Positions 40,592-48,753 of a stretch of 64,000 bases of DNA are shown here, in pieces. This DNA is from JBJXGE01 sp046154185. GTDB lineage: Bacteria; Planctomycetota; UBA8108; UBA1146; JAJFFE01. The position numbers and the translations under genes were made by a program. Every line of letters begins with the position of its first letter. Position 1 is the stretch's first letter. The DNA is taken from the NCBI GenBank assembly GCA_046154185.1, contig JBJXGE010000053.1:1-64000 (forward strand), written 5' to 3'. The notes beneath the pieces are model-generated. The model was given only the letters and a program-made list of their open reading frames with translations. It had not been told where the DNA came from and ran no database searches.

Positions 40592-43500
40592 ATGACCGAT
40601 CGGCGTTTGCCGCCTCATCCAGAAGAGCTTCTCAACCAAGTCGGTTGGGTGCATGACCTCGCGCGATCCGTGGTGCTCGACAGCCAATCGGCCGCCGATG
40701 CCGCGCAAGACGCGCTCGTCGCGGCGCTCGAGTCGCCGCCGCGCGCGCAACCCGACGAGCCCGCCGGCCTGCGCGCCTGGCTCGCCTCTGTGCTGCGCAA
40801 TATCGCGCGCACGCATTATCGGACAGACACCCGTCGGCGCCGGCGCGAACTTCGCGTCGCACGTGGCGCGCAAGGTGAACACGCTCCATCCATGAATGAG
40901 ATGCTCGAGCGCGCCGAGTTGCATCGCGCGCTCGTGAGCGCCGTGCTCGCATTGCGTGAGCCGTATCGCGCGGTCGTGTTGTTGCGGTTCTTTGAGGGAT
41001 TCACGCCGGCCGAGATTGGCGCGCAGCGCGGTGTTTCCGCCGCGACGGCGCGCAGTCAATTGAAGCGCGCGCTCGAGATCTTGCGCGAACGCTTCGATGA
41101 AGAGTTCGGCGAACGCAGCGCCTGGCTTAGTCCACTCGCCGCGCTCGGGGCGCTCGCGCCGCCACTCGTACCGAACGCCGCTGCGGCGGCGATTTCAGCG
41201 ACGTCCACGTCCACTACGATCATCGCAGCTAAGGGCCTGTTTGTTGGAGGAGTTCTCATGAGTGTCAAAACCGTCGTGACCGCGTTGATTGCCGGCACCG
41301 TGCTCACCGCCGGCGCCATCTACTACTTGCCGCACAGCGCGGAGCCGGACGCGGCGCCGAGGGTCGCGTCGCGCGAAATCGCAAGCGCGCCCGCAGCGCC
41401 GCAAGTCGTCAACACGCCGGTCGAGCCGATGAAAGTCGCGCCCGTGGCAAGCACCGCAACGGACGACGCGCAACTTGCATCGAATCCGCCGGCTCTCGTC
41501 GAGACGGCGACCGGTTCCATCGAGGGCGTCGTAACCGACAAGAACGGGAATGCGCTCCCGGGAATCGTGCTCCACGCATTGACGAGCAACACTCCGCCGC
41601 TGACGAAGCTGGGAGAGTTCGCTTTCGATGAAATCGCTCTTGGCTCGCAGCTCCCGACGCTCGACAACCCGACGCGCCGCGCCGAAAGCGACAGCCGTGG
41701 CTACTACCGCGTCAACGGGCTCGTGCCCGGGGGTTATCAACTCATCGCGCGCGGTTCAAACTACCAGCCACGCACGACGCGTGGTCTTGAGTTGCGGCCG
41801 AACGCGAAGCTTACGGTTGACGTGAAGATGGAAGAGGGCGCGTTTGTCGAAGGCATCGTGCTCGATCCAGATGGTCACCCAGTTGCGGGCGCCGCAGTCG
41901 CGACGCTCGGCTCGAGCTTGAGTTTCAGCGAAGGTTCGGCGCGCATCTCGATCGTGCGCGGACCGGATGGGGAAGATGTGCTGCAGGGATTCGATATGCG
42001 CAGCGGTCACACGGTTCGCACAGGAGTCGACGGTCGTTTTCGAATCGAAGGATTGCCGCTCCAGCCGACGATGCTGGAGGCGCGGCACGACGACTTTGCC
42101 GCCGTTCGCCGCGAAGGCGTGGCGCCGAACAGTCGCGATGTCGAGTTGCGGCTGACGGACGGCGGTCGAGTGGTCGGTGTCGTGCTCGATCCGAATGGCA
42201 AAGGCGTAGTTGGCGCGACGGTCCGGTCCCTAATGAGTGATCCCGTCATCGCCACGAAGACGGATGATTCTGGGCGCTTCGTGTTGGAGCATCTCGAACC
42301 GGGAACCGTGCAACTCGAAGCGCGGGCCGATGGATTTCCACGCAAGCGAAGTGCGCGGCTGACGATCGTCGATGGGGAAGAGATCGCCGGCGTCGAAATC
42401 GTGTTGGAGGAAGGTGTGACGGTGACGGGGCTCGTGCTCGATCCGGACGGCAAGCCGCTCGCGGACGCGCGACTGAGTTTCAAACGCGGCGGTGCGATGT
42501 TGATGATGAGCGAGGACGCGCGCACGGATGCCGAGGGACGATTCTCAGCAAAAGGGCTGCGGCGCGGCCTCGACTACTCGGCGCGCGCCACGCACCCGAA
42601 GTACCTGCAGCAAGCGCTCGAGACGTTTACGGCGGACGCGTCGAGCATCGATCTCGGCACAGTCACATTGCGACGCGGCGCCATGTTGAGCGGAAAGGTC
42701 GTCGACGTGGCCGGCGAGCCACTAGCCGGGGCGTCGGTCTCGGCGGGAACTCCGGCGGGCGAACTCGGGCAAGTCGAATTCGAAGCCGTCGAGGTAGCGA
42801 TCGCGCCGGACATTCGCGGTGGGCCGGTGGGCGCATTTCGTGGCGCGACGTCGGTGGTCACGACCGACGCGAACGGCCTCTTCACGCTCGCGCCGCTCGA
42901 CGCGGGCGAGTACACGGTCAATGTTCGCATGCCGGGCTATGTGCCGCTCAACGGAGAGGTCATCGCGTTGGCGGAAGGGCAACATGTCGGTGAGTTGACC
43001 TACACGCTTGGGCAAGGCTCCGAGATTCTAGGGGTCGTCGTGAATGCGCGCGGCGAACCGATCGCTGGCGCGCAAGTGAGCGCGACGGAAGCGAGCAGCG
43101 GTCCGCACGCGGCATTTGATTCTCATGGGCGCAACACGACCACGACGTCAGAGTCCGACGGCAGCTTTCGACTCGCGGGACTCGATGCGAGTCGCTATCG
43201 GGTGACCGCCAAGTTCAGCGACTTCGCACCGGCGGACGCGGCCGGCGTTGCGGCGGGGGAGTCGGCGCTCAAGCTCGTGTTGCTCGAAAAGGGGAGTCTT
43301 GTCGGTGTCGTACATGACGCAGCGACGCGCGAGCCGGTCGCGCAGTTTTCGCTCCGCCTCGAATCCGCAGGCCCCGGTCGCGGCGGCGTAATGCCACCCA
43401 TGCCGGCTGGGATGGGCGTGAGCTTCGGCGACTTCGGCGGCTTCGGCGGCGATGCACAGGAATACACCGATGGCGTCTTCAGCAAACCCAACGTAAACCC

Positions 43501-44278
43501 CGGCGACTACACGCTCGTGGTCAGCGCGCCGAACTTTGTCAGCGCCGAACTGCCGGTGCGAGTCGAGTCGGGTCGCGAAACAACGATCGAAGTGCTGCTC
43601 GAGCATGGCGGCGCTATCGAGGGCTTCGTCGTGGATCGCGACGGCAAGCCGATCGCCGGAGCGAGCGTCGAGCGCGTCGTCGAACGCAAAACGGCCGGCG
43701 TGAGTGTACGAGTTCGTGCCTTCATAGATGATGAAGGTGGTGACTCCATCGTTGCGGAGTCCATTGTCGGTGGCCCCGGCCAGGTCGTCACCGATGTGGA
43801 AGGCCGATTTTTCATCAGCGGCCTTCCACCGGGAAAGTCCAAACTGCGCATCGAGCACGACAAGTACATGTCGCACGTCACCGATGAGACGCTCGTCATC
43901 CAGGATCTGACGGTCCGAGTGGAGAAGGTGACGCTCGCGATCGGTGGCACCATTCGCGGCACGATTTTCGCCGCCGACGGCACGCCGCTCAAACGCGGTG
44001 GAGTCACAATTGAACGACAAGCCGAGACGGATGGAGGCCGCGAGATACCGCGCGCCAGCGATTTGAGAAACACGCCGAGGTGGTCGAGGAAGATGGTGTC
44101 GGTAGATGACAACGGCCAGTATCAGCAGTCGGGACTCGTGCGCGGGACCTATCGCGTGAGCGCGCATGCCTTCGACGGCGGAATGGTCATGATCAGCAGC
44201 GCGCAGGAAGACCCCAGCGCGCGCCTGATTGAACTTGGCGAAGACGCCGAGATTGTCTGCGACATCCGTTTGCGGTGA
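40592..44278 (+). CDS. ECF sigma factor fused to a membrane segment and nine carboxypeptidase-regulatory-like repeats
   Basis: 1228 residues from ATG 40592 (GGGGGG lies about 13 bases upstream). Residues about 12-170 are a complete ECF sigma factor: region 2 with 'QSAADAAQDALVAAL' and 'LRAWLASVLRNIARTHYR', region 4 with 'LREPYRAVVLLRFFEGF' and the HTH 'TPAEIGAQRGVSAATARSQLKRA'. After an Ala/Thr linker, residues about 225-250 form a single membrane helix ('VKTVVTALIAGTVLTAGAIYYL'). The remainder is nine repeats with the pattern G-x-V-x-D-x-x-G-x-P-[LIV]-x-G-A (starting near 41508, 41838, 42160, 42412, 42674, 43016, 43290, 43609, 43945), a carboxypeptidase-regulatory-like beta-sandwich fold. 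This places a sigma factor in the cytoplasm and a long repeat array outside. The frame is continuous and composition is uniform, so it is a true fusion. Function is inferred: sensing by the ectodomain with release of the sigma domain. Confidence 0.9.
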   Translation: MTDRRLPPHPEELLNQVGWVHDLARSVVLDSQSAADAAQDALVAALESPPRAQPDEPAGLRAWLASVLRNIARTHYRTDTRRRRRELRVARGAQGEHAPSMNEMLERAELHRALVSAVLALREPYRAVVLLRFFEGFTPAEIGAQRGVSAATARSQLKRALEILRERFDEEFGERSAWLSPLAALGALAPPLVPNAAAAAISATSTSTTIIAAKGLFVGGVLMSVKTVVTALIAGTVLTAGAIYYLPHSAEPDAAPRVASREIASAPAAPQVVNTPVEPMKVAPVASTATDDAQLASNPPALVETATGSIEGVVTDKNGNALPGIVLHALTSNTPPLTKLGEFAFDEIALGSQLPTLDNPTRRAESDSRGYYRVNGLVPGGYQLIARGSNYQPRTTRGLELRPNAKLTVDVKMEEGAFVEGIVLDPDGHPVAGAAVATLGSSLSFSEGSARISIVRGPDGEDVLQGFDMRSGHTVRTGVDGRFRIEGLPLQPTMLEARHDDFAAVRREGVAPNSRDVELRLTDGGRVVGVVLDPNGKGVVGATVRSLMSDPVIATKTDDSGRFVLEHLEPGTVQLEARADGFPRKRSARLTIVDGEEIAGVEIVLEEGVTVTGLVLDPDGKPLADARLSFKRGGAMLMMSEDARTDAEGRFSAKGLRRGLDYSARATHPKYLQQALETFTADASSIDLGTVTLRRGAMLSGKVVDVAGEPLAGASVSAGTPAGELGQVEFEAVEVAIAPDIRGGPVGAFRGATSVVTTDANGLFTLAPLDAGEYTVNVRMPGYVPLNGEVIALAEGQHVGELTYTLGQGSEILGVVVNARGEPIAGAQVSATEASSGPHAAFDSHGRNTTTTSESDGSFRLAGLDASRYRVTAKFSDFAPADAAGVAAGESALKLVLLEKGSLVGVVHDAATREPVAQFSLRLESAGPGRGGVMPPMPAGMGVSFGDFGGFGGDAQEYTDGVFSKPNVNPGDYTLVVSAPNFVSAELPVRVESGRETTIEVLLEHGGAIEGFVVDRDGKPIAGASVERVVERKTAGVSVRVRAFIDDEGGDSIVAESIVGGPGQVVTDVEGRFFISGLPPGKSKLRIEHDKYMSHVTDETLVIQDLTVRVEKVTLAIGGTIRGTIFAADGTPLKRGGVTIERQAETDGGREIPRASDLRNTPRWSRKMVSVDDNGQYQQSGLVRGTYRVSAHAFDGGMVMISSAQEDPSARLIELGEDAEIVCDIRLR

Positions 44279-44303
44279 TGCCGAGAATTCCGTTGAAACG
44301 ACA

Positions 44304-44331
44304 AACGCCCACAGGTCTCCCTGTGGGCGTT
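44304..44331 (+). terminator. Hairpin after the sigma-fusion gene
   Basis: AACGCCCACAG and CTGTGGGCGTT form a perfect 11-bp stem with a six-base loop, 26 bases past the stop codon. No T-run follows. Confidence 0.65.
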
Positions 44332-44373
44332 GCGATGGGGCTATAAAAATAATGGATATCAGACTTCGTTGTG

Positions 44374-44415
44374 GTTGGTGACGCAGCACGTTTTTTTGCG
44401 TTCCTTGTCACCAAC
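44374..44415. repeat. Inverted repeat between convergent genes
   Basis: GTTGGTGAC (44374-44382) and GTCACCAAC (44407-44415) enclose a 24-base loop containing seven T. It lies downstream of the minus-strand gene ending at 44544 and may help terminate it. Confidence 0.4.
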
Positions 44416-44543
44416 ATCGAAGCATACGATGCGGTTTCGAAACGCGCCGAAAAATCATGCCTGCGCAGTAGGTCGCGCTCAAAGCGTTGCAAACCGGGTC
44501 GATACCGTCGCGCATGCCGCTTGCGGCCGGCGCGCACATTGCT

Positions 44544-46631
44544 TCAGGTCGGCAGCGCGACTTTTCTAGCGGCCGCGCGCGCCGAGCACAGGAGTCCCGC
44601 TAAATAAAAGACACCGGAAACGCCGAGCAGCGCCTTGAGGCCGATAATGATCGCCGCGTATTCGAGTAGTCCGCCGAGGACTGCGCCGAGGATGTTCCAC
44701 GCATACGCTTGATCCGCCGCAGCGCAGTTCAGAAAACGCACTGCGAATGCGGCCGAGCCAAAAAACACGGGCAGTCCGGCAATCGCGGCTGACATGGCCA
44801 GCCGCGCCAACCAGCCATCGAACAGTAACCACTCATGCGGCAGGAGCCCCACGGCGGCGAGACTCAGCCCGAGTCCGATCAGGATGCGCTTCGAGTTCAG
44901 CCAGCGCCGACGGGCGAAGATCGTGCCCGTGAGCGCCATCAGCAGTACCGCGCCAAGTACGACCGCGCTCGAAATCCATGTCGCGCCCCACAACAAATTC
45001 ATGGCGGTGATGGACGTCGTTTCCAGCAACAGGAACCCCGCGCCGTAGCAGAAGAATTCGAAATCGCCGCTGCCGCGAAGTGTCTCGTCGCGACGACGGC
45101 CAAGTGCTCGCGCGCCGAAGACGCTCAGCGCGGCGATGCCGCCGACGATCGCTAAGAGCGTGGCGTGAAACCCGCTGAGCGCGCGTTCCTTCAAGTAGAG
45201 AAACGGCCAATCGTCGGTGGGAATTGTCACGTCAAGAGGCGCCGCTTGCACGCGCACCGCCGAGGCGGCCGAGCTGTTTGCACGCAACTCGGCGAAACCG
45301 GGACCGGCCAAGTACACGGTATTGAAGACGGTGCGGTCTTCGCGCATCACGAGTGGCGGTTCGTCGAAAGCGGCCGTCAGCATCGCCAGCATGCGCTCGT
45401 GAATAAAGGAATCGGCGACCATGAAGTAGAGCACGATGCCACCATCGGGCGTCAAGCGCCCGCGCGCGGCTCGAAAAGCCTCTTCCGTGTATACGAAATT
45501 GTCGAGCCGAACCTGCGAGACCGCCGAGAGCCGCGTCATCGAATCGAGTGTCCCGAACACGATGAGATCGTAGCGGCTTTTGCTCGTCGCCAGAAACGTG
45601 CGCGCGTCCGCAACGATGACCCGCACTCGTTGATCGTCATAGGGCTTGTTCGGATGTATGCGACGGCCGATGTCGACAATGGACGGATCGATCTCCACGG
45701 CGTCGACGTTGGTCGGTGAGAGTCGGAGGAGCGCCGCGACGTCGTTGCCTGTTCCGGCGCCGAGCACGAGCGCACGCCGTGGAGCACGTCCGAGAAGTTG
45801 CAAAGGTTGCATGTAACCGCGTTGAGTTGCAGCTTCGGGACTCGACGGATCGACCGGCGCGTTGACCATGTCGAGCGCATATTGGTGGAGTGAACCGTTG
45901 GCACGGAGGTAATAGCCGCTGACTCCCTCGGGATTTCGACCAAAGCTCAGCGCGTAGTACGGACTATAGATCTGCGCGGGATCGCTGAGCGCGATGAGCG
46001 CCAACGAGGCGACGATCAACGCGAGAAAGTGCGCGATGTACCGCAGCGCCAAGAACTCTGGAATGAGCAGCACCAGCGCAGCGCCAAACCACACGGCCGG
46101 CGGTGTCCGCAGCCACGCGCAAATCGAGAATGCGACGACACCGGCGATCGATCCGAACAAGTTTGCGATGTACCCGCTGCCGAGGACTTGTGCGTCGGCA
46201 CACGACTTGAAGCACTCGCCAAGGATCTGCCCAAGCGGGATGAACACGGCCGCCGACATCACGAATGAAATGACAATCGGCAGAACGAGATTCTCGATCA
46301 CCGGCGCGTTCGCCGGTAAATCGTAATACAGCAGCCAAAGGTGTTCGGTGGGAGAGTTTTGCGTGAACACGACGCGCGCGAGCAGACTCGTGATACCGAT
46401 CAGCGTGCAGAACAAGGCCGGCCAGGACGCGAGCAAGGACCGGCAACGACTGAGCAGCGAGCCGAGTCCCAGACCGAGAAACGCGCCGATCAGAATGAGA
46501 TTGGGAAAATATGCGAGCACTCGCACGCGCATCGGCATCCAACGGATCAACGCCAACTCGAGCAACAAGCAAGCGCAGGAAAGCGCAGTCAATCTGAGCA
46601 GCAAAAGGCTCCGACGGCGGTCGACTCGCAT
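44544..46631 (-). CDS. Polytopic membrane protein with spermidine-synthase-like domain
   Basis: 695 residues from ATG 46631 (an in-frame TTG lies at 46637). The N-terminal 215 residues contain about six membrane helices. Residues about 285-400 form a soluble spermine/spermidine-synthase-like methyltransferase fold: 'RALVLGAGTGNDVAALL', 'VDAVEIDPSIVDIGRRIHP', 'RVRVIVADARTFL', 'YDLIVFGTLDS'. About six more helices follow. The usual catalytic Asp of true spermidine synthases is not clearly in place (the motif reads FGTLDS), so polyamine synthesis is doubtful. This double-membrane-flank layout is known from bacterial 'spermidine synthase-like' proteins of unknown reaction. It stands alone. Confidence 0.8.
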   Translation of the reverse strand: MRVDRRRSLLLLRLTALSCACLLLELALIRWMPMRVRVLAYFPNLILIGAFLGLGLGSLLSRCRSLLASWPALFCTLIGITSLLARVVFTQNSPTEHLWLLYYDLPANAPVIENLVLPIVISFVMSAAVFIPLGQILGECFKSCADAQVLGSGYIANLFGSIAGVVAFSICAWLRTPPAVWFGAALVLLIPEFLALRYIAHFLALIVASLALIALSDPAQIYSPYYALSFGRNPEGVSGYYLRANGSLHQYALDMVNAPVDPSSPEAATQRGYMQPLQLLGRAPRRALVLGAGTGNDVAALLRLSPTNVDAVEIDPSIVDIGRRIHPNKPYDDQRVRVIVADARTFLATSKSRYDLIVFGTLDSMTRLSAVSQVRLDNFVYTEEAFRAARGRLTPDGGIVLYFMVADSFIHERMLAMLTAAFDEPPLVMREDRTVFNTVYLAGPGFAELRANSSAASAVRVQAAPLDVTIPTDDWPFLYLKERALSGFHATLLAIVGGIAALSVFGARALGRRRDETLRGSGDFEFFCYGAGFLLLETTSITAMNLLWGATWISSAVVLGAVLLMALTGTIFARRRWLNSKRILIGLGLSLAAVGLLPHEWLLFDGWLARLAMSAAIAGLPVFFGSAAFAVRFLNCAAADQAYAWNILGAVLGGLLEYAAIIIGLKALLGVSGVFYLAGLLCSARAAARKVALPT

Positions 46632-46853
46632 AGCCAAGTGATTTTCCGATCGCAGGATGGGTACTCGCGCGTCGTGACCCGCGCGTCAATGCGCTTGACC
46701 GGCTGCGGATACTAGCCCTCCTATTCGGCAGGTGCCAGCCACCCGGCCCGGCGTGCTTCTGTATCTGTAAAGACGCGAGCTGGATAACTTGGTCGTTGTC
46801 GTTGGCATGTTGGGCCTCGGGAAAATCTGCGCGAATCTTTGGGAGGAGACCAG

Positions 46854-48686
46854 ATGACGCTCTTTAGAATCGGGCTCAGTCTTAGCTTCGTGCTGGTGGG
46901 CGCGTGGCAGCATTTATTGCTGGCGCAGTTGTCATTTACGAACCAAACGGTCGCCGCGGGTGTGATCAGCGAATACGACCCCGGACTCTTCGCGCACTGG
47001 CAGTATCCGGCCGGCGTGGCGGTCGGCGACTTCAACAACGACGGTTTTCAAGATGTGTTCGCGGTGACGGGCGGTGCCGACGGATTTCCCGACCGGCTTT
47101 TCATGAATGACGGGGACGGCACGTTTACCGACCAGGCCGTCGCGTGGGGGCTCACGGTCGTTCACATGGGGAAAGGCGTGGCAGTCGGTGACTATGACAA
47201 GGATGGTTGGCTCGATATTTACGTGACCAGCGCCGGCCCGCCGGCCGGCGCGGCGCCAGGTCACCACAAGCTCTACCACAATAACGGCAACAACACCTTC
47301 ACGAACGTCGCGGCCGCCGCGGGTGTGAACTTCACGACGACGACTCAAGAGGACGGATTCGGTTCTTGCTTCGGTGACTACGATCTCGACGGCGACCTGG
47401 ATCTTTTCGTCGGCGGTTTCGCATTCGCAAATTCTGGTTCAAAGTTGTTTCGCAATAACGGCGACGGCACGTTTACCAATGTGACGGTCGCGAGTCAGAT
47501 CTTCGCACTTCCTGGCAACCACTCGGCGTTCGCGCCGCGCTTCATCGACATGAACGGCGATTTCTTTCCTGAGTTGCTGCTCGCCGCTGATTTCGGCACC
47601 AGCATGTATCTCGCAAACGACGGCGATGGGACCTTTACCGAGCTCACCGACTCGTCCGGCACGGGCCAAGAGGAAAACGGCATGGGCCAAACCGTCGGCG
47701 ACTACGATGGCGACGGCGTGATCGATTGGTACGTGACGTCGATTTACTTGCCGTCGATTAGTTGGACCGGCAACAAACTCTACCTCAATCTCGGACAGCA
47801 TGAGTTCAGCGAGATCTCCGTTGCCGCGGGCGTCCATGATGGCGGCTACGGCTGGGCGGCGGTCAGTGTCGATTTCGACCACGACGGGGACGTCGACATC
47901 GCCGAGACCAACGGCGCGTTTACGGGCGAGTTCACAGGCGAGCTGTCCTATCTGTGGCTCAATGACGCCGACAGTACTTTTACGGAGTCCGCGAGCGCGC
48001 TTGGTTTCGTCACGACGGCCCAAGGCCGTGGGTTGGTCAACTTCGACTACGACAACGATGGCGACCAGGATCTGTTGCAGACCGCGAATCACGACATGTT
48101 GCTGTTGTTTCGCAATGACCTCGCGGGGCCGGGCCGCAATTGGTTGCGCGTGTTCTTGGACACGAGCACCGAGCCAGGCCTCGCGGCGAATGGCATCGGT
48201 AGCAAAGTCTACGTGACGGTCGGCGGAGTCGAGCGCGTGCGCTCGATCGACGGCGGCGACAACTTCCTGAGTAAGAGCGAGCTGTCCGCGCACTTTGGAG
48301 TGGGCGCCGCGACCGTCATCGATGAATTGCGCGTGGCGTGGCCGAACGGCCTCGAAACCGTGCTGGTCGGGGTGCCAGTCAATCAAACGCTGACGATCAC
48401 CCCGGCGCCGCCTTTGCCGCCGGCCTTCTTGCGAGGCGATGCGAACTCCGATGGCGCTATCGACATCGGCGACTCGATCGCAGTTTTGAGCTGGCTCTTC
48501 GACTCCGCCGCAACTGTGCTGTGCGAGAGCGCGGCGGATTCGAACGCCGACGACCATCTCAACATCGCCGACGCGATTTTCTTGTTGTCGTATAGCTTCT
48601 CGATGGGCGTCGCACCATCCGCGCCGTTTCCGGACTGCGGTGGTGTCGCGAGCGTGTTTGGTTGCGCCATCACGCCGTGTCCATGA
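46854..48686 (+). CDS. Secreted FG-GAP/VCBS repeat and UnbV-domain protein with dockerin-like module
   Basis: 610 residues from ATG 46854 after GGGAGGAG (an in-frame TTG at 46839 lies upstream of that site). The signal peptide is about residues 1-24. Residues about 40-420 are FG-GAP/VCBS-type repeats of the form 'VAVGDFNNDGFQDVF', 'GDYDKDGWLDIYV', 'GDYDLDGDLDLFVGG', which fold as beta-propeller blades and bind calcium. Residues about 430-520 match the ASPIC/UnbV domain ('SKVYVTVGG', 'RSIDGGDNFLSKS', 'LRVAWPNGLETV'). The last 85 residues are the dockerin-like module ('RGDANSDGAIDIGDSI', 'DSNADDHLNIADAI', final Cys-Pro). It is convergent with the next gene. Confidence 0.93.
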   Translation: MTLFRIGLSLSFVLVGAWQHLLLAQLSFTNQTVAAGVISEYDPGLFAHWQYPAGVAVGDFNNDGFQDVFAVTGGADGFPDRLFMNDGDGTFTDQAVAWGLTVVHMGKGVAVGDYDKDGWLDIYVTSAGPPAGAAPGHHKLYHNNGNNTFTNVAAAAGVNFTTTTQEDGFGSCFGDYDLDGDLDLFVGGFAFANSGSKLFRNNGDGTFTNVTVASQIFALPGNHSAFAPRFIDMNGDFFPELLLAADFGTSMYLANDGDGTFTELTDSSGTGQEENGMGQTVGDYDGDGVIDWYVTSIYLPSISWTGNKLYLNLGQHEFSEISVAAGVHDGGYGWAAVSVDFDHDGDVDIAETNGAFTGEFTGELSYLWLNDADSTFTESASALGFVTTAQGRGLVNFDYDNDGDQDLLQTANHDMLLLFRNDLAGPGRNWLRVFLDTSTEPGLAANGIGSKVYVTVGGVERVRSIDGGDNFLSKSELSAHFGVGAATVIDELRVAWPNGLETVLVGVPVNQTLTITPAPPLPPAFLRGDANSDGAIDIGDSIAVLSWLFDSAATVLCESAADSNADDHLNIADAIFLLSYSFSMGVAPSAPFPDCGGVASVFGCAITPCP

Positions 48687-48696
48687 AGACGAGAGC

Positions 48697-48732
48697 CGTA
48701 GAAGCGCCGGCGATTCAGCCGGCGCTTCTACG
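48697..48732. terminator. Perfect 15-bp inverted repeat, bidirectional terminator
   Basis: CGTAGAAGCGCCGGC and GCCGGCGCTTCTACG form a perfect 15-bp stem with a six-base loop, placed between the stops of the convergent genes at 48686 and 48754. Confidence 0.75.
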
Positions 48733-48753
48733 ACGATCCGTCACTACCTCGCG

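Noticed and set aside
43148..44389. 413-codon minus-strand open frame
   Set aside because: Antisense to the repeat region of the sigma-fusion gene; no conserved pattern.
44304..44415. CRISPR-like or repeat array between 44.3 and 44.5 kb
   Set aside because: Two unrelated hairpins only; no regularly spaced repeats anywhere in the window.
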